A DNA stretch of 26,328 nucleotides from Lachnospiraceae bacterium UBA3801 (GTDB taxonomy: Bacteria > Bacillota > Clostridia > Lachnospirales > Lachnospiraceae), in the NCBI GenBank assembly GCA_002368685.1, contig DFEN01000013.1, positions 1-26,328 of the forward strand, given 5' to 3'. Below are positions 1 through 8,614 of the stretch, one piece after another (the first letter of the stretch is position 1; every line of letters begins with the position of its first letter). The notes below the pieces were generated by a model. The model saw only the letters and a program-made list of their open reading frames with translations. It made no database searches and was not told the DNA's origin. A program made the position numbers and the translations under genes.

Positions 1-221
1 TACTTTTCTCTATCTCTAAAGATTCCCTTCTCTATCCATCTCATAGGAACATTTAGGATAAAGGCTATCGCAAGCCCCATAATAAACGGAGAGAAAATGT
101 TTATAAGTTTTCCTGCGCCAACCCATACATATCTTATATTATATACAAGGAAGAAGAATATGATCAGCGATATGCCTACAAATAACTTCTTTCTAACATT
201 ATAATCCTTGAAAAAATTCAT
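1..221 (-). CDS. AI-2E/PerM-family transporter, N-terminal part (partial)
   Basis: The window edge cuts this gene; the first 73 codons are present. Translation begins MNFFKDYNVRKKLFVG and continues into a hydrophobic helix (about residues 14-27). A second hydrophobic stretch with the pattern SPFIMGLAIAFILNVPMRW follows. A loop of this type (proline, then glycine-rich helix, then 'N-P' and a basic-aromatic end) is typical of the first membrane segments of AI-2E/PerM (YdiK-like) integral membrane proteins. Members are proposed to export small molecules or ions, and the substrate is often unknown. The ATG at 221-219 has an AGGAG site a few bases upstream. It follows thiG by 36 nt on the same strand, so the two may share a transcript. 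The family call rests on the N-terminus only. Confidence 0.72.
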   Translation of the reverse strand, partial: MNFFKDYNVRKKLFVGISLIIFFFLVYNIRYVWVGAGKLINIFSPFIMGLAIAFILNVPMRWIEKGIFRDREK

Positions 222-257
222 TTCTTTACTCCTATCTCGGATGAATTAAATTCCTTG

Positions 258-977
258 TCACTTTCCAGGACTTCTAGACAGATAAGCCTGTCTACCAGCT
301 ATTATAGCATTTCTGAAGGCTTCTGCCATCAAATGCTGATTTCCTGCAGTTGCAAGAGCAGTATTTGCCATAACTGCAGCGCATCCCATTTCCATCGCTT
401 CGCACGCCTGGGAGGGCTGACCGATACCTGCATCTACTATTATCGGAATATCCAGCTCCTGAAGCAGTATCTGAATAAAGTCTCTTGTTGCAAGTCCCTT
501 ATTAGAACCACTTGGTGAAGCCAGAGGCATAAGCGCCGCCGCACCTACCTGCTCCAGCTGACGACATAGAGAAAGACTTGGATATATATAAGGAAGCACT
601 GTATAGCCCTCCTTCGCCAAGGTTTCTGTCGCAGCTATCGTCTCCTTATTATCTGGAAGCAGATATTTCGAATCATTCATTATTTCTATTTTGACCATCT
701 TTCCAAGTCCCAGATCTGCTGCACGGTGAGCCATTGATATAGCTTCTTCGGCAGTGGAAGCACCGAGAGTATTTGGAAGGATTCTGATTCCCTCTGGAAT
801 CAATCCTAGAGCGTTATCTTTGCCGCCCAAGGTCTTTATAGCAACTGATATAAGCTCTGTCCCCGCATATTCTACTGCGGACTTTATCAGTTCCTCTGTA
901 TATTTAGCAGTCTTGCCTGAACCCAGAAAGAATCTGGATTTGAAGGAGGCCTCTCCTATTACTAGTATATCTTCCAT
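258..977 (-). CDS. thiG: Thiazole synthase ThiG
   Basis: ThiG builds the thiazole phosphate of thiamine from 1-deoxyxylulose-5-phosphate, a glycine- or tyrosine-derived imine and sulfur carried on ThiS. With the start at 977 the protein is 239 aa. The lysine that forms the Schiff base with the sugar falls at Lys96 (VKIEI), with Glu98 and Asp182 (IIVDAGIG) at the positions known from B. subtilis ThiG. The phosphate loop GSNKGL is a divergent form of the usual GSGxGI. A TTG at 995 overlapping the murI stop would add six residues. I prefer the ATG at 977 because GGAG sits 5 nt upstream and the residue numbering then matches the family. murI ends 14 nt upstream, so the two are probably co-transcribed. 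No thiS, thiF, thiH/O or TPP riboswitch is seen nearby. Confidence 0.87.
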   Translation of the reverse strand: MEDILVIGEASFKSRFFLGSGKTAKYTEELIKSAVEYAGTELISVAIKTLGGKDNALGLIPEGIRILPNTLGASTAEEAISMAHRAADLGLGKMVKIEIMNDSKYLLPDNKETIAATETLAKEGYTVLPYIYPSLSLCRQLEQVGAAALMPLASPSGSNKGLATRDFIQILLQELDIPIIVDAGIGQPSQACEAMEMGCAAVMANTALATAGNQHLMAEAFRNAIIAGRQAYLSRSPGK

Positions 978-991
978 CATTTCTCCAATAT

Positions 992-1804
992 TCAAATCTC
1001 ACGAACTTTTTCAAGTCTTGCATGTAGTCTGGCATATTTATCTGAATCTACCAGTGTATCTCTGCCTGACTCTAGATAAAGAGTCTTGCTGTTTAACTCC
1101 TCTAGTTCATCCTTAGTCAGTTCTTTTTCTGTGCTTTCAAGTCTGAGAATATCAGCTACATGCTTTATAGTTCCAGCATTTCCATCTATAAGTCTTACCC
1201 TTACTCCTGCACTTTCAAAGGCCGCCCTAATTGCAGGCTTGAAATAATTAAAATGTGTGCATCCCAGAACAACATCAGTATATTTCATTTTATTAAATAC
1301 TGCCAGTTGTTCTTCTATATAGTCCGCCACTTCCTTAGTATCAAAGATTTCACTCTCAGCAAATCTTACCAATCCCGGCATAGGGAGAAGATCTACCATA
1401 TGAGACTTATCCACCTTCTCCAGCAGCTTATGAAGCTTATTCTCGCGGATAGTGACAGGGGTTGCCATTACCAGAACTCTTCCATTAGAGTCTGTCGCTG
1501 TCTCAACCGCTGGTTTAACTGCCGGCTCCATACCAATTATTGGAACATCGTATTTCTCTCTAACATAGCTTGCCGCAACAGCAGTTGCAGTATTGCAGGC
1601 TATGAGGACGGCATCTACATCTCTCGATATAAGCTCCGCTATTATCTTGTCTGCATATCCTTTTATTTCTTCTGGAGTCTTCAGTCCGTAGGGCACGTGA
1701 TCCACATCTGCATAGAATACAAAGTCCACATCCCTCAGCTGATGAAATGCCTCATTCAGCACTGATATGCCACCTATTCCAGAATCAAAGATACCTAATT
1801 TCAT
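992..1804 (-). CDS. murI: Glutamate racemase
   Basis: MurI is a cofactor-independent racemase that makes D-glutamate for peptidoglycan in the cytoplasm. The 270-aa protein has the family signatures in order: DSGIGG near the N-terminus (Asp7, Ser8), PYG at 38-40, the first catalytic cysteine Cys70 in ACNTAT, and the second catalytic cysteine Cys182 in LGCTHF with His184. Length is normal for the family. The ATG at 1804 has AAGGAG a few bases upstream. A terminator belonging to the preceding gene cluster lies just upstream, so murI should have its own promoter in the roughly 45 nt between them, or rely on read-through. I could not find a convincing -35/-10 pair there. thiG follows closely. Confidence 0.95.
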   Translation of the reverse strand: MKLGIFDSGIGGISVLNEAFHQLRDVDFVFYADVDHVPYGLKTPEEIKGYADKIIAELISRDVDAVLIACNTATAVAASYVREKYDVPIIGMEPAVKPAVETATDSNGRVLVMATPVTIRENKLHKLLEKVDKSHMVDLLPMPGLVRFAESEIFDTKEVADYIEEQLAVFNKMKYTDVVLGCTHFNYFKPAIRAAFESAGVRVRLIDGNAGTIKHVADILRLESTEKELTKDELEELNSKTLYLESGRDTLVDSDKYARLHARLEKVREI

Positions 1805-1849
1805 ATACTCTCCTTATTATCCAGTAAGTGCAACATATAAAATGTCACT

Positions 1850-1890
1850 AAAAGTAAAAGCCCAGAAGTCATACCCCACTTGACTTCTGG
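1850..1890 (-). terminator. Rho-independent terminator after the NYN-LOTUS gene
   Basis: A perfect 10-bp inverted repeat, CCAGAAGTCA at 1862-1871 and TGACTTCTGG at 1881-1890, encloses a 9-nt loop. Read on the minus strand it is followed by the T-rich tail CTTTTACTTTT. It ends the 6820-to-2053 gene cluster. About 160 bp of AT-rich sequence (1891-2052) separate it from the stop codon, and I see no gene in that stretch. Confidence 0.75.
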
Positions 1891-2052
1891 ACTTTTGGAG
1901 GAAAAATTATGATAAAACACTAAAATTCTTATTAATGAACATTTCCTGTTCAACTATGTATATTTTAACATAACATTTCAAAAATTACAACATAAAATAT
2001 ACATTTTTACCAAAAATTTGTCATTTTTTTATCGGTTTAGATCAGAAGCCTG

Positions 2053-3003
2053 TTATCTTATGTAAACTGTCATGCTGGAATTGCCTGAACTCTCTACCTT
2101 CAGGTCCTTTATTCCATAGATAAACTTGGAAAGAGTAGCATAACCGAATTCCTTTGCATTAAAGGTTGGAAATTCATCATGGATCTTCTTTCCCAGAAGA
2201 CCAAGCTCGATGCCCTTGGTTCCAACCTCAGCAACAGTATCTATCGTAAAGCGCTTAACTCTCTTCTTCATATCCTTATCAGAATGAATAGCTACGAAAA
2301 CTGTACTATCCTTCTTCTTAACATCAAATACCGAGGTCTCATCTATAAAGGTTGATAGAGAGCTATATCCATAATTACGAACATCGAAGTCTGAATACTT
2401 TTTCTGCAAGCGACTTCCTATCTCACCAAGTCCCGTCTCTCTTCCCTTATTATCATTCTCTGTGATTATTTCGATAATGTCATTTACTATAGTCTTCTGA
2501 GAGATAACATTTTCAGCCTTCTTCTTAACTCCAGATTTAGATGCCCCCTTGGAGGTAGCCTCTTCGCTCTGATCTAGCAGCAGCTCAAGATCTGTAAATA
2601 CAGTACATGCTGCTCTGAAGGAACGCGGTGTCTTGTTCTCTCCCATTCCTATTACGTGCATTCCAGATTCTCTCAGTCTGCTGGCCAACCTTGTAAAATC
2701 ACCATCACTGGATACGATACAGAAGCCATCTACGCTATCTGTATAGAGGATATCCATAGCATCTATTATAAGGGTAGAATCTGTAGCATTCTTACCTACG
2801 GTATTTCTAAACTGCTGGATAGGAGTGATTGAGTTCTCCATCAGCTCCTTCTTCCATTTATTGGCCTGGGTCGAAGTCCAGTCACCATATATTCTCTTAT
2901 AAGTTACTACGCCGTATTTTGTCATCTCATCCAGAATACTGGAAATGTATTTAGATGAAATATTATCTGAGTCTATCAAAACAGCATATCTCTTATCTTC
3001 CAT
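2053..3003 (-). CDS. NYN (PIN-like) nuclease-fold protein with two C-terminal LOTUS/OST-HTH domains
   Basis: The N-terminal half (about residues 1-140) is a NYN domain, a PIN-like ribonuclease fold of the LabA/DUF88 group. It starts YAVLIDSDN and carries the acidic residues expected at the metal site: Asp11 and Asp13, the DSTLIIDAMD helix, and SSDGDF. The C-terminal half has two repeats of a winged-helix pattern ending in YGYSSLSTF and FGYATLSKF (about 168-240 and 247-316). These fit OST-HTH/LOTUS domains, which bind RNA, including G-rich RNA, in other systems. The architecture resembles animal MARF1 and a widespread but poorly studied bacterial family. Likely role: RNA cleavage or RNA regulation in the cytoplasm; the target is unknown. 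The start has AAGGGG upstream. It is the last gene of its cluster, 44 nt after the membrane protein. Confidence 0.85.
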   Translation of the reverse strand: MEDKRYAVLIDSDNISSKYISSILDEMTKYGVVTYKRIYGDWTSTQANKWKKELMENSITPIQQFRNTVGKNATDSTLIIDAMDILYTDSVDGFCIVSSDGDFTRLASRLRESGMHVIGMGENKTPRSFRAACTVFTDLELLLDQSEEATSKGASKSGVKKKAENVISQKTIVNDIIEIITENDNKGRETGLGEIGSRLQKKYSDFDVRNYGYSSLSTFIDETSVFDVKKKDSTVFVAIHSDKDMKKRVKRFTIDTVAEVGTKGIELGLLGKKIHDEFPTFNAKEFGYATLSKFIYGIKDLKVESSGNSSMTVYIR

Positions 3004-3047
3004 TTATGCCCCTTTCAAATGTATAAATACTAACTCCCCTTTTATGC

Positions 3048-4136
3048 TTATATAAGAGGTACATCATCATAAGTATTTTCTATGATTGGTCTGGTAAAGC
3101 TACCCGGACTTATGATCCTGGTCATATTATTCTGAAGCTCCTCTAGAAGTCGTCTCTCAAGATTTATTTCCGCTGGAACAAAAATCTCTGTATCAACATT
3201 TTGCAGCGACTGCGAAGCTTGACTAAGCGTTATTGCCGCTGCCTGTGCCTGTTTCAGAATATAAAACTGATAATAAGCTAAAACTCTTCGACCATTAACA
3301 TCCATATCCGCTTCAATTGTCGGCCTAATAAAGTTGTATATCCTTTGCGCATGTCTTGGATTTGGATTTATGTAGGACGAATAAAAAAGAATATCATAAT
3401 AGCCTATACTGCATAGTCGTTCATCGACATATTCACTTTTCGGACCATTTTTTCTAAGGGCCGCATCTATCTGTCTAACTATTCCATTTAGAGCTGTGTA
3501 GTTCCTATTAATTAATGATTTGCTAAAGCATAAATGATAGTAGAAAACCTTGCCCTTCCTATCCGCCTTATCAATCACACCATCTGGAATAGACATATTG
3601 AGATTCTCTAAAGGTGCACCATTTCTAAGTTCATTTAATCTTTCCTGGCAAAACATTTCGAGCTGACTACCTTTGCGAAGGTTAAACCTAGCAAACTTTA
3701 TGATAAGCAGCACTGTCTCAATTGCTACAAAAAGAGCACTATACTTAAGTATGGTAGCACCGAAGGAATACTGTCTCCAGGTTAGAAACAAAAATATAAA
3801 GGCATAAATGCTTAGAATCATAAAGGAAATAAGATTCAAAGTAGTATTCATCTTCTTAAGCTCATCTGCATAATCCCCTCCAGGAGATACTCTAAGTATC
3901 ACCTTCGGAGTTAAGACAAACGTATCTCTATGCCATATTCTATCTGCATCTCTTTTATCTTTTTGACCAGTTTTTCCGAAGATACGTATAGTAGAAACCC
4001 ATGCCCCAAATAATTTAGCTGTTATGACGGACGCCAGTGCAAGCATAATCCCAGCAATAATCAGGCCCATTAAAATGCCTATACCTGCAGCAGCAAAACT
4101 CTTAGCTGAAGCAAAAAGCTCTAGTATGCTTTTCAT
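3048..4136 (-). CDS. Unknown membrane protein with three predicted TM helices and a soluble C-terminal domain
   Basis: I do not recognise this 362-aa family. Hydrophobic segments lie at about residues 14-42, 101-120 and 127-148. Between the first and second is a charged cytoplasm-like loop ([17 protein letters not shown]). Residues 150-362 are soluble, mostly helical and rich in Arg, Asn and Tyr, with a [17 protein letters not shown] stretch. There is no signal peptidase motif. The start ATG overlaps the stop of the aldo/keto reductase by 4 nt (ATGA), with GGGAGA inside the upstream gene as ribosome site, so translation is probably coupled. The NYN-LOTUS gene follows after 44 nt. Function is unknown; its place between an oxidoreductase and an RNA-acting protein gives no clear role. 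Confidence 0.8.
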   Translation of the reverse strand: MKSILELFASAKSFAAAGIGILMGLIIAGIMLALASVITAKLFGAWVSTIRIFGKTGQKDKRDADRIWHRDTFVLTPKVILRVSPGGDYADELKKMNTTLNLISFMILSIYAFIFLFLTWRQYSFGATILKYSALFVAIETVLLIIKFARFNLRKGSQLEMFCQERLNELRNGAPLENLNMSIPDGVIDKADRKGKVFYYHLCFSKSLINRNYTALNGIVRQIDAALRKNGPKSEYVDERLCSIGYYDILFYSSYINPNPRHAQRIYNFIRPTIEADMDVNGRRVLAYYQFYILKQAQAAAITLSQASQSLQNVDTEIFVPAEINLERRLLEELQNNMTRIISPGSFTRPIIENTYDDVPLI

Positions 4137-5251
4137 TCAAATTCTCCCGCAACCTTCTTAAGATTCTCTATAATAGGTAAGTGCTGCGGACATACGCCTT
4201 CACACTGACCACAACCTATACAGTCGCTGGCCTTTCCAAAATCCTTAATAAGATTCTCATAATACTCAAACTGATTTGTCCAGCCCTTAGCAGGATCCTC
4301 CTGCAGCTTATCATTATAGAGTGAGAAATATCTAGGAATATTGATATTCATAGGACAGCCTGGCTGACAATAAGCACAGCCTGTACATGGAATAGCAATA
4401 TTATTATTTATTATATTAACCGCCTGATCTATTATCTTATACTCTTCCTCGTTCAGAGGCTTGAAGTCCATCATGTAGCTGGTGTTGTCATCCATCTGCT
4501 CCATGTTACTCATACCACTTAGTACCATGAATACATTATCCAGACTCGCTACATATCTAATAGCCCAGGAAGGAATAGAAGCCTCTGGTGCATAGTCCTT
4601 AAATAGCTTTTCAACCGCCGCAGGTACATTTGCAAGAGTTCCACCCTTTACCGGTTCCATAACTATTACCGGCTTACCAAACTTTGTGGCAACCTCATAG
4701 CATTCTCTAGCTCTGATACCCTGGCTATCCCAGTCGAGGTAATTGATCTGGAGCTGAACATATTCCATCTCAGGATGATCTGTCAGTACCTTTTCCAGAA
4801 GCTCTGGTCCATCATGAAAAGAGAAACCGATGTGTTTAACATCACCAGCCGCCTTCTTATCACTCAACCACTTCCAGCAATCCAGCTTATCATAAACCTC
4901 CACCGAGTGAACATTTACATCATGAATCCAGTAGTAATCAAAGAACTCCGCTCCCGTCTTGCGACGTTGTTCATTAAAGATTTTATCTCTATCTTCTTTT
5001 GAATGAATAAAGCCTGAATGAAGCTTAGTTGTAAGAGTGAACTTATCCCTCTGAACACGGGACATCAAAATGTCCTTTACAGCATTCTCACTCTTAAAGT
5101 TACAATACATCCATGCAGTATCAAAATATGTAAAACCTCTTTCCAGGAACATATCAACCATTCTGCAGGACTGTTCAATATCAATTTTACCAGCATCATT
5201 TGGATCAAGAGATGGAAGTCTCATGAGTCCAAACCCTAACTTCTTACCCAT
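4133..5251 (-). CDS. Aldo/keto reductase with C-terminal 4Fe-4S ferredoxin-like domain
   Basis: The N-terminal 270 residues are an aldo/keto reductase TIM barrel with the catalytic tetrad visible: Asp44 and Tyr49 (FDTAWMY), Lys76 (TTK) and His110 (WIHDV). The C-terminal part carries two cysteine clusters, [12 protein letters not shown] and [12 protein letters not shown]. These are the pattern of a two-cluster [4Fe-4S] ferredoxin domain. This fusion is a known group of anaerobe oxidoreductases (COG1453-like) that may couple carbonyl reduction to ferredoxin-type electron transfer; the substrate is unknown. Length, 372 aa, fits the group. AAAGGAG precedes the ATG at 5251. It lies 57 nt after the 119-aa gene and overlaps the downstream membrane-protein gene by 4 nt, so it is in the same transcription unit. 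Confidence 0.9.
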   Translation of the reverse strand: MGKKLGFGLMRLPSLDPNDAGKIDIEQSCRMVDMFLERGFTYFDTAWMYCNFKSENAVKDILMSRVQRDKFTLTTKLHSGFIHSKEDRDKIFNEQRRKTGAEFFDYYWIHDVNVHSVEVYDKLDCWKWLSDKKAAGDVKHIGFSFHDGPELLEKVLTDHPEMEYVQLQINYLDWDSQGIRARECYEVATKFGKPVIVMEPVKGGTLANVPAAVEKLFKDYAPEASIPSWAIRYVASLDNVFMVLSGMSNMEQMDDNTSYMMDFKPLNEEEYKIIDQAVNIINNNIAIPCTGCAYCQPGCPMNINIPRYFSLYNDKLQEDPAKGWTNQFEYYENLIKDFGKASDCIGCGQCEGVCPQHLPIIENLKKVAGEFE

Positions 5252-5308
5252 ACATTAAACTCCTTTATAAATACAAATACTACGGGTTTCATTTAAGGGT
5301 ACCCCTAC

Positions 5309-5668
5309 TTATTCATCCGCACCACTAAGTGGGATATCTTGTAACAAGGACGACTTTTCCTTCTGCTTCTCACGAATAGTTTCATCCTCATGTACTTCGT
5401 TTATCTTGTTGGCTTCCTCTTCACCATTCCTGGCTGAACTGTGAATGCCAATATTCTTGTATTGTCTATACACATCAAGAGTTGTGTCATCCAGAGACTT
5501 ATGCATCTGGTAACGGCGCATTTCCTCGTTGTCGCCGCAAAGAATGCTTCTAACTGCAGACTTATAAACCGCCTTTGCAGCCTGTTCCTCGGTGAGTCCA
5601 AACTTGGTCTTCAGCTCCTCTTTAATTATCCTTAAGTAATCCTCTATATACTCTGGTGTTGCTGCCAT
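5309..5668 (-). CDS. Small conserved-looking hypothetical protein (119 aa)
   Basis: I do not recognise this protein. It is 119 aa, soluble and mostly helical. Residues 1-70 look like a compact helical domain with the phrase LTEEQAAKAVYKSAVRSIL followed by YQMHKSLDDTTLDVY. Residues 75-119 are highly charged (Glu/Lys-rich) and probably disordered. There are no cysteine clusters, signal peptide or membrane segments. The ATG at 5668 has a GGAG about 7 nt upstream, and the gene lies 30 nt after the Ldh_2 gene and 57 nt before the aldo/keto reductase on the same strand. Both facts support it as a real gene. The opposite-strand and other-frame readings of this stretch lack ribosome sites. Confidence 0.7.
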   Translation of the reverse strand: MAATPEYIEDYLRIIKEELKTKFGLTEEQAAKAVYKSAVRSILCGDNEEMRRYQMHKSLDDTTLDVYRQYKNIGIHSSARNGEEEANKINEVHEDETIREKQKEKSSLLQDIPLSGADE

Positions 5669-5698
5669 ATCTTCACTCCACTAAAACTAAATATAAAC

Positions 5699-6820
5699 CT
5701 ACTTTTCAAAATCAAATGTATAATCAAGTCCAAGCGCATCACGTACTGTAATTATATCCTTCTGTACCGCCTCTCCTACAGGAACTCCCTTATCCTTTCT
5801 GAAGAGCCACATATCATATTCCTTCTCTCCAGCTGTATATATTCTATCCTCTCCAGGTGCTTTCTTAGAAGCTCTTAGTGCTCTACAGATATCACCTGCT
5901 ATCTTCTTGAATTCCTCACGACCCATGAAGGCTTCCGGATCAACTACGAAGAAGAAATGTCCCAGACCATACATCTGTGGCTTCCCATCTTCCGAAACTC
6001 CAGTAAGAGCTTTCATGAACTTACCCCCTGAAAGGGCCGCTGAAAGTATCTCAACTACAGTAGCATATCCATAGCCCTTATATCCTGCCAGCTCCTCGCC
6101 TATACCACCAAGTGGTGCAAGGGCAGCTGTACCAGAAACAAGATCCTTCAGTATCTGAGCACTGTCAGTAAGTGCTTCCCCATTTTCTGAAATAACTGTT
6201 CCCGCTGGTGTAGGCTTTCCTTCTCTTGCATAATACTCTATACGTCCTCTCTGTACTATTGACGTAGCACAGTCAAGACAGAATGGGAATTCCTCATCTG
6301 TAGGAATAGAAAATGTAAGTGGATTAGTTCCAAGCATATTTTCTACTCCGAAGGTTGGTGCGATAGATGGTCTGGCATTTGTACCTGTGATACCTACCAT
6401 ACCTTCCTTGCTGGCCATAGTTGTCCAATAACCGGCAATGCCGTAGTGAGTGGAATTGCGGATAGCTCCTCCAGCCATTCCATAGGTTTTTGCCTTCTCA
6501 ATCAGCTTCTCCATCATTCGGTAGCTTGCCACCATTCCCATACCGTCATGAGCATCCATAACAACTGTGGTTGGTGTTTCCTTCAGTATCTCTATCTCTG
6601 TAACAGGAAGCAGAGTACCCTTTACTATTCTATCTATATAAATAGGTTTAAATCTATTGCAGCCGTGGCTCTCAATACCTCTTCTGTCAGACTCAAGAAG
6701 CACGTCTGCACAGATTTTTGCATCTTCTTCAGGAACTCCATAGCCCTTAAAGGCATCTATCATAAAACTATTCATTAGTTCCCAAGGTACAAATGGTCTA
6801 GTTTCTGTTATATTCCCCAT
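5699..6820 (-). CDS. Ldh_2 (malate/L-lactate dehydrogenase) family NAD(P)-dependent oxidoreductase
   Basis: The 373-aa protein belongs to the Ldh_2 family (AllD/YlbC/ComC type), which oxidises or reduces 2-hydroxy/2-keto acids such as malate, sulfolactate or ureidoglycolate with NAD(P). Visible signatures are the DRRGIESHGCNRF helix with the conserved His, NSTHYGIAGYW, the TGTNARPSIAPTFG and MLGTNPLTF substrate/nucleotide region, and KGYGYATVVEILSAALSGG. Length is typical. The exact substrate cannot be read from sequence. GAGGAG precedes the ATG at 6820. It is the first gene of a five-gene minus-strand cluster. Only about 25 nt separate its start from the terminator of the upstream ATPase gene, so its promoter must overlap that terminator or lie inside the ATPase gene, unless it depends on read-through. 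Confidence 0.9.
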   Translation of the reverse strand: MGNITETRPFVPWELMNSFMIDAFKGYGVPEEDAKICADVLLESDRRGIESHGCNRFKPIYIDRIVKGTLLPVTEIEILKETPTTVVMDAHDGMGMVASYRMMEKLIEKAKTYGMAGGAIRNSTHYGIAGYWTTMASKEGMVGITGTNARPSIAPTFGVENMLGTNPLTFSIPTDEEFPFCLDCATSIVQRGRIEYYAREGKPTPAGTVISENGEALTDSAQILKDLVSGTAALAPLGGIGEELAGYKGYGYATVVEILSAALSGGKFMKALTGVSEDGKPQMYGLGHFFFVVDPEAFMGREEFKKIAGDICRALRASKKAPGEDRIYTAGEKEYDMWLFRKDKGVPVGEAVQKDIITVRDALGLDYTFDFEK

Positions 6821-6845
6821 AATCCCATCTCCTCGTATTTAAAAG

Positions 6846-6871
6846 AAAGGGAACTGAATTCAGTTCCCTTT
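6846..6871 (-). terminator. Perfect 26-bp palindrome acting as terminator of the AAA+ ATPase gene
   Basis: The sequence is a gap-free palindrome centred on GAATTC (6856-6861) with arms AAAGGGAACTG and CAGTTCCCTTT. On the minus strand it is followed by CTTTTAAAT. It starts 11 nt after the ATPase stop codon. Because it is a perfect palindrome it would fold from either strand; the adjacent genes make the minus reading the relevant one. Confidence 0.75.
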
Positions 6872-6881
6872 ACTTATCTTA

Positions 6882-8531
6882 TTAATCTGCTTTGGTAAGC
6901 ATTCCAGCAACTGAATCCTCAACCATATCTTCTCTAAGCAGTGTGATGAGGTCATCCTCATTAATGTTCTCATCCTGAACTATTCTGGTAGCCTGTCTAT
7001 CTACACATCGCTCAAAATAGTTACGAACGAGACGAGCATTTGCGAAGTTCTCAAGCTTCTGCTCTGTCATACCTCTCAGGTATGCCTCTGCTACATCCGC
7101 TGCACTCTGTGTAAGTATGTAATCATTTTCTTTACACATGTACTTGAAGATTTCCATCAGCTCACCACTGTTGTAATCTGGGAAGTAAATGTACTTATTA
7201 AATCTGGACTTAAGACCTGGGTTGGATTCGATGAACTCTGTCATCTCATCTGTATATCCGGCAACGATAACGATGAAGTCATCTCTATCGTCCTCCATAC
7301 GTTTCAGAAGTGTATCGATAGCCTCCTGACCGTAGTCTCCTGAGTCCTTATTATGTGTAAGTGTATATGCCTCATCAATGAAGAGGATACCACCTATTGC
7401 CTTATTAATAACATTTGTAGTTTTAAGAGCAGTACCACCGGCGAAGTGGTCAACCAGTCCGGAACGGTCAACCTCTATGAAGTGACCCTTACTAACAACT
7501 CCCAGCTGCTTATATATCTTTGCAAGAAGTCTGGCGATGGTTGTTTTACCAGTACCAGGGTTTCCTGTAAATACCAGGTGGAAGGACATCTCAACTCGCT
7601 TGAAGCCTCTCATCTCACGAAGCTTACGAACCTTGATGATGTTGATGAGGTGCATAACGTCGTCCTTAACTGATGACAGACCCGTCAGCCCCTGCAGCTC
7701 CTTGATCAGATCGTCAAGAGACTTATCTATCTCCTCTGACTCATCCTTTCTACCACGACGACCACCTACACGGCCTTCACCTCTCTTAAATACCTTGTCC
7801 TCAGAATCCTCCTCCTTCTTGAAGTTCAGGAATTCTGATACATCGGTAGCAGCCTTCTTCTGAATGTTACGACCGGAAATATTAATGGCCTTTTTGGTAA
7901 CAAACTGTCCAGTCTTCTCATCGAAAGAAGTGATAGTTTCAAGATCAGGATCAGCTGTATTTGAAAAGGTTGCAGTTCCTCTCATATGCTCTGGCATATC
8001 CTGAGACTTAAGGATACTTGTATGTCCTGAAGTAACAATGCCTGCACTATTAAGTGTAGCATTCAGCACACCGATATAATCCTTCAGTGACTGCTTGGTC
8101 GAATCCTTTACGCTATCATATGCAATAAAGCCTTCACCCAGCTTTCTAAATGTATCTACTACAAACTTAGAACGGGTAATGCTTGCGTTCATCATTTTCA
8201 TTTCAGGATCTTTATCAGCCTGAACAAAATAAGATAGAGATTTTGGAGCTTCTGTAAGGAATCTTGTATCACTACATTTCTGCTCTACGAGAGTGAGGAA
8301 CTTCTCCTCAGAAAGAATCATTCTTAGATTGGTCTTGATATACTCAATCTGATCAGCAAACTCATCGTTGCCTGGCTCATATAAATATCCCAGGAATACC
8401 ATCATATCGTATCTAAGAAGATCCTTCAGTGGCATCCTCTGATCCTCTGGATATATCCTAGGATTTGCTGTGATTTCATCTGCATAGGAAATACATTCTG
8501 AAATCATATTCTGAATATTTTTAATTACCAT
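6882..8531 (-). CDS. AAA+ ATPase of the SpoVK/CbbX/EccA type with unknown N-terminal domain
   Basis: The C-terminal half is a AAA+ module: Walker A GNPGTGKT at 323-330, Walker B ILFIDE at 382-387, a sensor-1 region around VIVAGYTDEM and an arginine finger region NPGLKSRF (Arg443). Order and wording match the SpoVK/CbbX/EccA class, whose members remodel protein complexes in sporulation, Rubisco activation or type VII secretion. The N-terminal about 150 residues are helical and acidic and match no domain I know. Residues 205-275 form a charged linker with a GEGRVGGRRGRK basic patch. No Rubisco, sporulation or ESX genes lie in the window, so the client is unknown. The ATG at 8531 has only a weak ribosome site (GGGTGTGGTG). 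It is transcribed divergently from the symporter gene. Confidence 0.88.
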   Translation of the reverse strand: MVIKNIQNMISECISYADEITANPRIYPEDQRMPLKDLLRYDMMVFLGYLYEPGNDEFADQIEYIKTNLRMILSEEKFLTLVEQKCSDTRFLTEAPKSLSYFVQADKDPEMKMMNASITRSKFVVDTFRKLGEGFIAYDSVKDSTKQSLKDYIGVLNATLNSAGIVTSGHTSILKSQDMPEHMRGTATFSNTADPDLETITSFDEKTGQFVTKKAINISGRNIQKKAATDVSEFLNFKKEEDSEDKVFKRGEGRVGGRRGRKDESEEIDKSLDDLIKELQGLTGLSSVKDDVMHLINIIKVRKLREMRGFKRVEMSFHLVFTGNPGTGKTTIARLLAKIYKQLGVVSKGHFIEVDRSGLVDHFAGGTALKTTNVINKAIGGILFIDEAYTLTHNKDSGDYGQEAIDTLLKRMEDDRDDFIVIVAGYTDEMTEFIESNPGLKSRFNKYIYFPDYNSGELMEIFKYMCKENDYILTQSAADVAEAYLRGMTEQKLENFANARLVRNYFERCVDRQATRIVQDENINEDDLITLLREDMVEDSVAGMLTKAD

Positions 8532-8614
8532 TTTGTCACCACACCCTGTACATTAAAGATTCACCGTTATAACCTTTCCCCCATGTTTTTTAGGTCAACA
8601 AACGATGTAGGAAC

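Noticed and set aside
222..257. TPP riboswitch near thiG.
   Set aside because: Neither this gap nor the region upstream of murI shows the conserved THI-box elements.
978..995. TTG start for thiG overlapping the murI stop.
   Set aside because: The GGAG site fits the ATG at 977 better, and residue numbering of the catalytic Lys, Glu and Asp then agrees with B. subtilis ThiG.
2053..6820. NYN-LOTUS cluster as an antiphage defence system.
   Set aside because: No phage, integrase, toxin or known defence gene lies near, and the partner genes are metabolic or unknown.
6882..8531. Calling the AAA+ protein CbbX, SpoVK or EccA.
   Set aside because: The class is shared by all three, and the window has no Rubisco, sporulation or type VII secretion gene to choose between them.
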